Source of the DNA: Parvibaculum sp.
Lineage (GTDB): Bacteria > Pseudomonadota > Alphaproteobacteria > Parvibaculales > Parvibaculaceae
Assembly: GCA_014359855.1 (NCBI GenBank)
Contig: JACIYQ010000371.1
Coordinates: 1 to 9,799 of the forward strand
Direction: 5' to 3'
Length of the DNA: 9,799 nt
Below, piece after piece: positions 1 through 6,071 of this stretch. The translations under genes and the position numbers were made by a program. How positions within the stretch are numbered: position 1 is the first letter of the stretch; every line of letters begins with the position of its first letter. A model generated the notes under the pieces. It worked only from the letters and a program-made list of their open reading frames with translations, had not been told where the DNA came from and made no database searches.

Positions 1-15
1 GCCAGGAGACCTGCC
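1..15 (+). promoter_or_regulatory. Cobalamin riboswitch, 3' end only (B12 box), truncated by window edge
   Basis: The first 15 bases, GCCAGGAGACCTGCC, match the conserved B12 box that lies near the 3' end of cobalamin riboswitches. The rest of the aptamer would lie before the window. The box precedes a BtuB-like receptor gene, the classic target, where adenosylcobalamin binding lowers expression. The identification rests on this short motif plus context, because the aptamer core cannot be seen. Confidence 0.75.
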
Positions 16-166
16 ACCGGGTTCGTCATCTGCCGTGGCCGGGGGTCTGCCAGGGGGACGTCGACCCTTGGCCCAAGCCTTTCGGGTTTCCGTTTTCCGT
101 CTCTCTCCCGCGCACCGGCGCCATGCGGCCGGGGTGGCCGCGCCAGAGAGACAGGATACCTGTTCC
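16..166 (+). promoter_or_regulatory. Structured leader of btuB (candidate riboswitch expression platform)
   Basis: This 151-base stretch holds no gene but several possible RNA stems. An 11-bp stem with two G-U pairs joins 37-47 (GGCCGGGGGTC) to 63-73 (GACCCTTGGCC). GCCAC at 13-17, which starts inside the B12 box, can instead pair with GTGGC at 35-39; the two pairings exclude each other. Further on, GCGGCC 125-130 pairs with GGCCGC 136-141, with GGC 117-119 and GCC 142-144 outside. Next to the gene, ACAGG 151-155 and CCTGT 159-163 form a small hairpin containing the likely Shine-Dalgarno AGGA (153-156). No U-tract follows any stem, so control of translation is more likely than a terminator. 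Pairings were read by eye without energy calculation. Confidence 0.45.
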
Positions 167-2149
167 ATGACTATCAAAGGCTGGGGGGCCGTTGCTGCCC
201 TGACACTGGCGGCATTTGCCGCCGCATCCGCGCATGCGGAAGAAGCGATCGTAACGGAGGAGCTGCTCGTTTCGGGCGGCGTCGAGCCCATTCCGACGAA
301 GGAAGTGGCAAGCTCCTACACGATCGTCACCGCCGAAGAGATCGAGAAGTTTCAGTACCAGGACATCACCGACGCGCTGCGCTCCGTTCCGGGGCTCCAT
401 GTCGTGCCGTCGGGTTCGCGCGGTACCGTCACTTCCGTTTTCACGCGCGGCGCAAATTCCAACCAGACGCTCGTTCTCGTGAACGGCACGCCGATCAACG
501 ATCCCTCCTCGCCTGGCGGCGCGGCCAATCTCGCGGGCATTCCGCTCGACAATGTCGAGCGCATCGAGGTGGTGCGCGGGCCGCAGTCCTCGCACTATGG
601 CAGCCAGGCGCTGGGCGGTGTCATCAACATCATCACGAAGTCCGGAACGAGCGATCCGCGCAGCACGCTCCGCGTCGAGGGCGGCACGCTCGGCACGCTC
701 AACACCTATGCGAGCACGGGCGGAAGCTTCGGCGCGACCGACTATTTCCTCTCGCTCTCGCGCGAGGATACGGACGGCAACGACATCACGCCCGCGCGCC
801 TTCGCGATGCGCGCGGAGAAGAAGAGGACGGCACCGAAACGCTTTCGGCGTCGGGCCGCATCGCCACGACGTTCAACGAGAATGTGAGCGGCTCGGTCTT
901 CCTGCAATACACCGATGCCGAAGCGGACACGGACGCGGACGGCTCGACCGCCGGCTTCGTCAGCGTCTATCAGAACTTCGACAGTATTTTCGAGTCGCAA
1001 CGCTTCTTCGCGTCGGGCGATCTCTCCGGCCGCTTCCTCGACGGAAAGTGGCGGCCGAGACTGTCCGCGGGCTATACGGTGCAAAAATCCGACTCGACCG
1101 ACAATCCGGACCCCGGCGGCTCGGTCTATCTCGACCGCGCGAGCAATGAAGGCACGACGCTCAGGCTCGCGATCGACAATGCCTTCGACCTCACGCCCGA
1201 ACATCTTCTGACCTTCGGCGGCAGCTACACGAGGGACGAGTTCGAGTCCGACGGCTACCGCGACCTCGGCGGCTTCGTCATCGATCTCAACTCCGATGCG
1301 CAGACGGACGCCTTCGCGGTCTATGCGGGCGATCACATGACCTTCGGCGAGCGCTTCTTCGCCACGCTCAGCACGCGCTACGACATGCCGGAAGACATGG
1401 ACGATCGTTTCACCTTCACCATCGCCCCCGGCTACTACCATCCGGAGACGGACACGCGCCTAACCTTGTCCTATGGCACGGGTTTCAAAACACCGTCGCT
1501 CTATCAACGCTTCGGCTTCGACATAAACACGTTCGGCGGCTTCCCCTCCGGCGTCTATACCGGCAACCCGGACCTCAAGCCCGAAAAGAGCAAGGGATGG
1601 GAAGCGGGTGTCGAGCAGGGGTTCTTCGGCGGCAAGGCGACGGCCGGCGCAACCTGGTTCGACACCGAGATCGAAGATGCAATCGTCATTGTCTACGACG
1701 CCTTTGGCAATTCAACTTCCGTCAATGTCGATGAGTTCGACACGAAAGGGATCGAAACCTTCATCGAATTCAATCCGGTCGCGGAACTCACGACCCGCAT
1801 CGACTACACGCTGACGATCCTGAAGGCGGACAGCTTCACGAGCACGATGGTGCGCCGTCCGCGTCACCAGCTAGGCCTCACGGCAAGCTGGGAGTTCATT
1901 CCCGGTACGGTTCTGTCGGGCAATGCGGAGTGGATCGACATCTATCGCGACGTGCCGCGCGACGGCTTCGGCTTCTATGTCGATCCCGGACCCTACACGG
2001 TCGTGAACATCGCCGGATCGCATCGCCTCACGGACAATGTGAAACTCACCGCGCGGGTGAACAACCTGCTCGACGCGCATTACGAGCCGGCCAACGGTTT
2101 CGTGGCGCCGGGCATCGAGGCTCTGGCAGGCGTCGAAGTAACCTTCTGA
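167..2149 (+). CDS. btuB: TonB-dependent outer-membrane receptor, vitamin B12 (BtuB) type
   Basis: This 660-residue protein is an outer-membrane beta-barrel that takes up a scarce ligand, probably cobalamin, using TonB energy. Residues 1-24 are a signal peptide with cleavage after AHA. A TonB-box-like stretch (AIVTEELLVSGG) follows at about 27-38. The plug domain spans about 45-160 and carries FTRGANSNQTLVLVNG and VERIEVVRGPQSSHYGSQALGGVINIITKSG-like signatures (plug end near 131-160) that resemble BtuB. The remainder is the barrel, with GNPDLKPEKSKGWEAG in the middle-late part and a terminal phenylalanine, as outer-membrane proteins usually have. Length is close to the family norm (E. coli BtuB about 610). 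The start at 167 was chosen over an upstream in-frame ATG at 35 because the signal peptide begins there, AGGA lies 10 bases before it, and the upstream stretch is riboswitch leader. B12 specificity is inferred from the riboswitch and plug similarity. Confidence 0.87.
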   Translation: MTIKGWGAVAALTLAAFAAASAHAEEAIVTEELLVSGGVEPIPTKEVASSYTIVTAEEIEKFQYQDITDALRSVPGLHVVPSGSRGTVTSVFTRGANSNQTLVLVNGTPINDPSSPGGAANLAGIPLDNVERIEVVRGPQSSHYGSQALGGVINIITKSGTSDPRSTLRVEGGTLGTLNTYASTGGSFGATDYFLSLSREDTDGNDITPARLRDARGEEEDGTETLSASGRIATTFNENVSGSVFLQYTDAEADTDADGSTAGFVSVYQNFDSIFESQRFFASGDLSGRFLDGKWRPRLSAGYTVQKSDSTDNPDPGGSVYLDRASNEGTTLRLAIDNAFDLTPEHLLTFGGSYTRDEFESDGYRDLGGFVIDLNSDAQTDAFAVYAGDHMTFGERFFATLSTRYDMPEDMDDRFTFTIAPGYYHPETDTRLTLSYGTGFKTPSLYQRFGFDINTFGGFPSGVYTGNPDLKPEKSKGWEAGVEQGFFGGKATAGATWFDTEIEDAIVIVYDAFGNSTSVNVDEFDTKGIETFIEFNPVAELTTRIDYTLTILKADSFTSTMVRRPRHQLGLTASWEFIPGTVLSGNAEWIDIYRDVPRDGFGFYVDPGPYTVVNIAGSHRLTDNVKLTARVNNLLDAHYEPANGFVAPGIEALAGVEVTF

Positions 2150-2171
2150 GGAACGCCTGCTGCAAAACAAT

Positions 2172-2204
2172 AGGCGCGGGGATCGCTCCCCGCGCCTTAT
2201 TCAT
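2172..2204 (+). terminator. Rho-independent terminator, probably bidirectional
   Basis: An 11-bp perfect stem pairs 2172-2182 (AGGCGCGGGGA) with 2187-2197 around a TCGC loop, followed by TTATTCATTT. It lies 22 bases after the btuB stop. On the minus strand the same stem is followed by TATTGTTTTG, so it could also have ended the minus-strand gene whose fossil stops at 2219. Confidence 0.87.
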
Positions 2205-2218
2205 TTCCGCCGCGGCAA

Positions 2219-2317
2219 CTATCGCCCGGTAAAATTCGCCGCACGCTTCTCCACGAAATGCGCGACGCCTTCCTTGAAGTCGGCGCTGCCGAAGCTTTTC
2301 TGCATCTCGCTGTCGCC
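2219..2317 (-). pseudogene. Enoyl-CoA hydratase C-terminal fragment (gene fossil)
   Basis: On the minus strand the last 32 codons before a TAG stop at 2221-2219 read as GDSEMQKSFGSADFKEG followed by VAHFVEKRAANFTGR. This matches the C-terminus of crotonase-family enoyl-CoA hydratases, where a segment of the form S-x-DF-x-EGV-x-x-F-x-EKR-x-x-x-F-x-GR closes the protein. No crotonase sequence continues upstream in any minus-strand frame: similarity ends within a few bases of the inverted repeat at 2321-2355. Only about an eighth of a normal 260-residue enzyme remains and no active site. A terminator for this strand is still in place downstream. The gene appears to have been lost by deletion or rearrangement ending at the repeat. 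The identification rests on about 30 residues. Confidence 0.66.
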
Positions 2318-2320
2318 CGC

Positions 2321-2355
2321 CCCGTCTTTGCCGGGCTTGACCCGGCAAAGACGGG
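2321..2355. repeat. Perfect 15-bp inverted repeat (REP-like palindrome)
   Basis: CCCGTCTTTGCCGGG at 2321-2335 and its exact reverse complement at 2341-2355 flank the 5-base spacer CTTGA. The core TTGCCGGGCTTG resembles dispersed REP-like palindromes of alphaproteobacterial genomes and recurs once in this window at 9643-9654. There is no long U-tract on either side, so it is not a typical terminator. It marks the exact edge of the enoyl-CoA hydratase fossil. Confidence 0.85.
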
Positions 2356-2451
2356 ATGGCGGTTTAACGCCCCCACCCTCCACCGCGCAACCGGGGCCCA
2401 TGCGACAAACTGCGCTTTGCGAGGGCATGGCGTTCCGGCCCTTCGCGGCGT

Positions 2452-2865
2452 ATGGTTTTTTTCATGGGGAAAACACAGGCATATGGCCAGAGGCCGCTCG
2501 CTCGCCTCGGCGCCGTTCAGGTGCTGGCGCTGCTGGCGATGTTCTTCCATCTCGCCTCGCCCCTCGCGCTCCAGCTCGCAAACCCGGCAACGGACGGCCT
2601 CTTCGAGACCGTCATCTGCTCGGGCGGTGTCTGGAAGACCGTCACTATCGACGGGGAAGGCAACCCCGTCGAGCAGCCGGCATCTCCCGGCTCTGCCTCG
2701 CATGATTGCAGCATCTGCATTCATCATTGCGGCGCGGCGGCCCTTACCGCGATGTTCTCCCTTCCCTCGCAGCAATGGGCGCTTCCCGTGCCGCTGCGTG
2801 TCGCCTTCGCCGCCCTCTCGGGCGTCGTCCTCACCGACAGCCATCCCCGCGCGCCGCCCGCCTGA
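2452..2865 (+). CDS. Small DUF2946-type Cys/His membrane protein, probable metal handling
   Basis: This 137-residue protein has a hydrophobic segment at about 20-42 (signal anchor or signal peptide) and a second weaker one at about 108-128. Between them lie Cys56 (VICSGG), His84 and the cluster DCSICIHHC with Cys86, Cys89, His91, His92 and Cys93. This pattern fits the DUF2946 family, often encoded beside TonB-dependent receptors linked to copper. A metal-binding role in the periplasm or membrane is inferred. The TonB receptor gene follows after 83 bases and a YcnI-like gene comes after that. The start is uncertain: ATG at 2452 and ATG at 2464 are both in frame and neither has a convincing Shine-Dalgarno sequence. 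The 96 bases between the inverted repeat and the gene show no clear promoter. Confidence 0.75.
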   Translation: MVFFMGKTQAYGQRPLARLGAVQVLALLAMFFHLASPLALQLANPATDGLFETVICSGGVWKTVTIDGEGNPVEQPASPGSASHDCSICIHHCGAAALTAMFSLPSQQWALPVPLRVAFAALSGVVLTDSHPRAPPA

Positions 2866-2897
2866 CGCGGTGCGTCCTTCCACCCTTCCTTCATAAC

Positions 2898-2934
2898 GAC
2901 GCCTGCGGCGGCTCGCCGCTTGCGGGCGCGCGTC
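2898..2934 (+). other. Imperfect hairpin between DUF2946 gene and TonB receptor gene
   Basis: GACGC at 2898-2902 pairs with GCGTC at 2930-2934, and inside this GCGGCG 2905-2910 pairs with CGCCGC 2914-2919 across a 3-base loop. It ends 14 bases before the receptor start codon and has no U-tract. It could be an RNA-stability or translation element that sets different expression of the two genes, or chance in GC-rich DNA. Confidence 0.35.
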
Positions 2935-2948
2935 GCTAGTCAGGCAAC

Positions 2949-5087
2949 ATGAAATATTTCAGCCGCCTTGGGGGCGTGGCGCTGGCCGCGTTCGTCTCCG
3001 CCTTTGCCGCTCCCGCCTTCGCCGCCGAGGGTGGAGGCATCGAGCTTCCCGAAATCGTCGTTCACGGCGACACGGAGAACGCGGTCAATCCGCTTTCGGG
3101 TCTCGGTTCCCCCGCCTTCCCCTCGGGTACGCTCACCGTTCCCGGCGTCGCGCAGGCGCAGGAAGAACTCTCCCTCCTCCCCGGCGCCGTTTTCCTCGTT
3201 CCGGCGGCGAAATACCAGGACCTCTACGCACACAACTTCGAGGACGTGATGGACTTCACGCCCGGTGTCTTTGCGCGCAAACGCTTCGGCGCCGAGGTCC
3301 GGCTTTCCGTGCGCGGTTCCGGCCTTTCCCGTTCGTTCCACATGCGAGGCCTCGACCTGCTGCAAGACGGCGTGCCCTACAACCTTGCCGACGGCGCAGC
3401 CGACTTCCAGGAGATCGATCCGCTCATCGCGCAGCACATCGAGGTCTACAAGGGCGGTAACGGTTTGCGCTTCGGCGCGGCGACACTTGGCGGCGCGATC
3501 AATTTCGTCACGCCGACCGGCCACACGGCGGAAGCGGAAAATCTTGTCCGCCTCGAAGGCGGCTCTTACGGCACCGCGCGCATCCACACCGAGACCGCGC
3601 GCGTTCTCGGCGCGACGGACTTCTTCGCCGCCATGAGCGCCAACCATGTCAACGGCTTCCGCCAGCAGGAGGCGGAGGAAAGCATTCGCCTCGCAGCGAA
3701 TATCGGCCACCGTTTCAACGACGCTGCGGAGACCCGCTTCTATCTCACCTCCAATATCGTCGACCAGGAACTTCCCGGCACGCTCACGCTCGCCCAGGCA
3801 GAGAACAACCCGGAACTCGCCAATCCCGGCAATATCGCGCTCAACCAGCAGCGCAACGTTCGTTCCGTTCGCGTCGCGAACAAGACCACGCTCGTCATCG
3901 ACGATGGAGCGATGATCGATTTCGGCGGCTATGTCGGATACAAGCGTCTCTATCACCCGATCTTCCGTGTTCTCGACCAGCGCGGGCCGCTCGCCGGTCT
4001 CTTCGCGCGCTACAATCTGGAGAGCGCGCTTGCCGGTCACCGCAACGTGCTGACGCTGGGAGGCGACCTCGCCTGGGGCGAAGTCGATGCGAAGCAATAC
4101 ACCAATCTCGCCGGATCGCGCGGCGCGCTTCAGGCCAGCGGCACGCAGACTTCCACCAACGTCAAGCTCTATGCCGAAAATCATTTCTATGTGGTCGAGA
4201 CTGTCGCAGTCGTCGGCGGGCTGCAGGCGATCCATTCCTATCGCAAGTTCACCAACGACCTCGCGCCCGCACAGAGCGATGCGACCGACTTCAGCTCGGT
4301 AAGTCCCAAGGCGGGCATTCTCTGGGACGTCACCGAAGCGGCGCAGGTCTATGGCAACGTGACGCGGAGCTACGAACCGCCAACCTTCTCCGAACTCGTG
4401 CAGGCGACCGTCTTCCAGTTCGTCCCGCTCGACCCGCAGCGCGCCGTCACGGCGGAAGTGGGCACGCGCGGCACGTCGGGCAAGGTCGCGTGGGACATCG
4501 CACTCTACCGCGCATGGGTAAGGGACGAACTCATCAACTACACGGTCAGCCCCAGCATTCCGGCTTCGACCTTCAACGCCGGCGATACGATCCATCAGGG
4601 CATCGAGGCCTCCCTCACGCTCGACATCGGCGCCTACGGTCTCGAGGGTGCGCTGCCGGAGGGAAGCCGCGTCCTTTTCGAACAGGCCTATATGTTCAGC
4701 GACTTTTCCTTCGACGGCGATCCCGTCTATGGCGACAACAAGCTCGCGGGCATGCCGCCCCATGTCTATGTCGCGGCACTCCGCTACAAGTCGCCCGCGC
4801 CGAACGGCCTCGGCTGGGACATCGCGCCGAAAGTCGAATGGGTGCCGGATGGCGGCTATGTCGATTATGCGAACCGTCTCAAGGCGCCCGGCTACGCGAC
4901 GCTCGGACTCGAAGGCGGCGTCGATCTCGCCAAGGGCCTGCGCCTCTTCGTCGATGCCCGCAACCTGACGGACAAAAACGACATCTCGACCTACAACAAC
5001 ATCACCGATGCCGCGACGGCCGCGACCGACGTCTTCTATCCGGGCGAAGGCCGAAGCGTGTTCGCCGGTCTCAAGGTCTCGTTTTAA
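2949..5087 (+). CDS. TonB-dependent outer-membrane receptor, probable copper or metal-chelate uptake
   Basis: This 712-residue protein is a TonB-dependent receptor distinct from the BtuB-like one. Residues 1-25 form a signal peptide ending AFA. A TonB box (ELPEIVVHG) follows at about 32-40, then a linker of roughly 40 residues. The plug domain is recognised by FEDVMDFTPGVFARKRFG, VRGSGLSRSFHMRGLDLLQDGVPYN and the closing FGAATLGGAINFVTPTG. The barrel fills the rest and ends in VSF with a terminal phenylalanine. The plug resembles the FecA/YncD branch more than the OprC copper receptor branch. Assignment to copper comes from the neighbours, DUF2946 upstream and YcnI downstream, an arrangement similar to my recollection of the pcuABCDE copper operon of Bradyrhizobium. 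A ferric-chelate ligand remains possible. The start is supported by AGG at 2942-2944 and the signal peptide. Confidence 0.88.
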   Translation: MKYFSRLGGVALAAFVSAFAAPAFAAEGGGIELPEIVVHGDTENAVNPLSGLGSPAFPSGTLTVPGVAQAQEELSLLPGAVFLVPAAKYQDLYAHNFEDVMDFTPGVFARKRFGAEVRLSVRGSGLSRSFHMRGLDLLQDGVPYNLADGAADFQEIDPLIAQHIEVYKGGNGLRFGAATLGGAINFVTPTGHTAEAENLVRLEGGSYGTARIHTETARVLGATDFFAAMSANHVNGFRQQEAEESIRLAANIGHRFNDAAETRFYLTSNIVDQELPGTLTLAQAENNPELANPGNIALNQQRNVRSVRVANKTTLVIDDGAMIDFGGYVGYKRLYHPIFRVLDQRGPLAGLFARYNLESALAGHRNVLTLGGDLAWGEVDAKQYTNLAGSRGALQASGTQTSTNVKLYAENHFYVVETVAVVGGLQAIHSYRKFTNDLAPAQSDATDFSSVSPKAGILWDVTEAAQVYGNVTRSYEPPTFSELVQATVFQFVPLDPQRAVTAEVGTRGTSGKVAWDIALYRAWVRDELINYTVSPSIPASTFNAGDTIHQGIEASLTLDIGAYGLEGALPEGSRVLFEQAYMFSDFSFDGDPVYGDNKLAGMPPHVYVAALRYKSPAPNGLGWDIAPKVEWVPDGGYVDYANRLKAPGYATLGLEGGVDLAKGLRLFVDARNLTDKNDISTYNNITDAATAATDVFYPGEGRSVFAGLKVSF

Positions 5088-5104
5088 TCCGTCATCGAAG
5101 GAAT

Positions 5105-5131
5105 GACCGTTCCGGCCTCGCGGGAACGGTC
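5105..5131 (+). other. Hairpin after the TonB receptor gene (9-bp stem)
   Basis: GACCGTTCC at 5105-5113 pairs perfectly with GGAACGGTC at 5123-5131 around a 9-base loop, 17 bases after the receptor stop codon. No T-run follows. It may be a factor-dependent terminator, a 3'-end-protecting stem, or part of a compound element with the next palindrome. Confidence 0.55.
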
Positions 5132-5132
5132 C

Positions 5133-5181
5133 GGCGAAGCGATCCACACCCTCTGACCCAGCCCCCGTGGGTCGCTTCGCC
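5133..5181 (+). repeat. Nested palindromes forming a possible long hairpin before the YcnI gene
   Basis: GGCGAAGCGA at 5133-5142 is exactly complementary to TCGCTTCGCC at 5172-5181. Inside, GACCCA at 5155-5160 pairs with TGGGTC at 5168-5173 around a GCCCCCG loop. The inner and outer arms share two bases, so the full structure would be an 8-bp outer stem carrying an inner 6-bp hairpin. AACTTTTC follows directly, making a weak intrinsic terminator possible. It lies 40 bases before the next start codon and could separate receptor and YcnI expression. Confidence 0.6.
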
Positions 5182-5221
5182 AACTTTTCAACGCCGCATG
5201 GAACAGTGAAGGGAACTGGTC

Positions 5222-5758
5222 ATGAAACATCTCGGAACAGGCGCGCTCCTCGGCGCCCTCCTCGCCCTCGCCTCGCCTGCCGCCGCGCATGTCGTTCTCG
5301 ACCGGCCGATGGCGACGGCCGGCGCCTATTACAAGGCCACCTTCCGCGTGCCGCATGGCTGCGACGGGTCGGCGACGACCACCGTCACCGTCCGCATCCC
5401 TGAAGGCGTGATCTCGGTGAAACCCCAGCCGAAGCCCGGCTGGAGCGTGAAGACGCAAACCGCACCCTACGCCCAGACTTATGAAGTCCACGGCAAGCCC
5501 GTTTCGGAAGGCGTCGTCAGCGTCACCTGGGAAGGCGGCCCGCTGCCCGACGACATGTTCGACGAATTCGCGCTGACGATGAAACTGCCCGGCGACAAGG
5601 AAGTCATGATGCTCTTCTTCCCCGTCGAGCAGGCTTGCGAGAAGGGTTCCATCGCCTGGGACGAGGTCGCCGCACCCGGCACCGATCCTCATTCGCTCGC
5701 CCATCCGGCACCGGGCCTCATGCTCCACCATGACGGAGGCCACGAACACCAACATTGA
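5222..5758 (+). CDS. YcnI/DUF1775-family periplasmic copper-binding protein
   Basis: This 178-residue protein has a signal peptide at 1-22, with predicted cleavage after PAAA so that the mature chain begins HVVLDRP. An exposed N-terminal histidine is the hallmark of YcnI proteins, which bind copper through a histidine-brace-like site. The DUF1775 domain covers about 23-150 and carries the typical VRIPEGVISVKPQPKPGW segment (58-74) and a TWEGGPLPDDMFDEF segment (102-116). Cys47 and Cys139 may form a disulfide. The tail is rich in histidine (157-178, ending HHDGGHEHQH), an added metal-binding tail. AGGGA at 5210-5214 gives a well-placed ribosome binding site. It follows the TonB receptor by 134 bases containing two hairpin structures. 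Its likely role is a periplasmic copper chaperone or buffer working with the receptor. Family assignment is firm; metal specificity is inferred. Confidence 0.88.
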   Translation: MKHLGTGALLGALLALASPAAAHVVLDRPMATAGAYYKATFRVPHGCDGSATTTVTVRIPEGVISVKPQPKPGWSVKTQTAPYAQTYEVHGKPVSEGVVSVTWEGGPLPDDMFDEFALTMKLPGDKEVMMLFFPVEQACEKGSIAWDEVAAPGTDPHSLAHPAPGLMLHHDGGHEHQH

Positions 5759-5785
5759 TGCGTCCCCGCGCCCATCTGCTAGTCT
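5755..5785 (+). promoter_or_regulatory. Weak promoter candidate for the 71-aa gene
   Basis: TTGATG at 5755-5760, overlapping the YcnI stop codon, and TAGTCT at 5780-5785 (spacer 19) or a hexamer two bases earlier (spacer 17) could be -35 and -10 boxes. Match to consensus is poor. It would explain how the downstream remnant keeps its own expression signals. Confidence 0.28.
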
Positions 5786-5813
5786 CCCTCCCAAAGAATG
5801 TCGGGAGGACGGA

Positions 5814-6029
5814 ATGGGCGTGACGCTGCCGAAACAGGGCACCGAGTGGGGCAAGCTCTTCGAGCGCGGCTGGTTCACGAGCCTCACCACGGAGCCCAAG
5901 GGCCTCCACCTCATGCTCTCGCCTTTCCATGAGAACGTGACGGACACGTACCTCGCGTATATCGAATGGGCGCTCGGCGAAGCGAAGGCGGGCAACGAAG
6001 GCAAGAAACGCGAGGCGCGCTATAGCTGA
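5814..6029 (+). CDS. 71-aa remnant of a PLP-dependent decarboxylase (probable internal deletion)
   Basis: The 71-residue product begins MGVTLPKQGTEWGKLFE and continues RGWFTSLTTEPKGLHLMLSP, then FHENVTDTYLAYIEWALGEAK. The second part resembles the C-terminal subdomain of group II PLP-dependent decarboxylases of the sphingosine-1-phosphate-lyase-like branch, where a G-W-x(n)-P-x-G-L-H-L-x-L-x-P-x-H motif is followed by a helix. The first 17 residues resemble the N-terminus of the same branch (an LPxxG-x-x-W start). The cofactor lysine domain, some 350-400 residues, is absent. The reading frame is intact, with GGAGGA at 5804-5809 and a stop, so the peptide may be made, but it cannot be an active enzyme. 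The start at 5814 is preferred to an in-frame ATG at 5730 inside the YcnI gene. Family recognition is from memory; a genuine small protein is the alternative. Confidence 0.6.
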   Translation: MGVTLPKQGTEWGKLFERGWFTSLTTEPKGLHLMLSPFHENVTDTYLAYIEWALGEAKAGNEGKKREARYS

Positions 6030-6032
6030 GTC

Positions 6033-6063
6033 TTGACATTACATCATTATGGTGCCATATAAG
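6033..6063 (+). promoter_or_regulatory. mqsRA promoter with overlapping dyad operator
   Basis: A consensus TTGACA lies at 6033-6038. The -10 box is either CATATA at 6056-6061 (17-base spacer) or TATAAG at 6058-6063 (19-base spacer). The dyad TATGG-TG-CCATA at 6048-6059 overlaps the -10 region and is a good candidate operator for MqsA or the MqsRA complex. Transcription would begin near 6068-6071, almost at the toxin start codon. The DNA here is AT-rich compared with its surroundings. Confidence 0.66.
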
Positions 6064-6071
6064 GCCAGCGA

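Noticed and set aside
35..166. Upstream in-frame start for the BtuB-like protein
   Set aside because: The added 44 residues precede a proper signal peptide and coincide with riboswitch leader RNA.
26..1441. 471-aa open frame on the minus strand opposite the BtuB-like gene
   Set aside because: It is the antisense of a clear TonB receptor in GC-rich DNA; its Arg/Ala/Val-rich composition has no recognisable domain and it has no ribosome site.
2338..2368. TTGACC and TTTAAC as a promoter within and after the inverted repeat
   Set aside because: The -35 lies in the palindrome loop and arm, the spacer is 19 bases and the -10 match is poor, so it cannot be told from chance.
2940..5183. 747-aa open frame on the minus strand opposite the second TonB receptor
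   Set aside because: The + strand protein has signal peptide, TonB box, plug and barrel; the antisense frame is a composition effect with no domain.
5084..6004. 306-aa minus-strand frame across the YcnI and 71-aa genes
   Set aside because: It spans two + strand genes with good ribosome sites and shows no recognisable domain or start signals.
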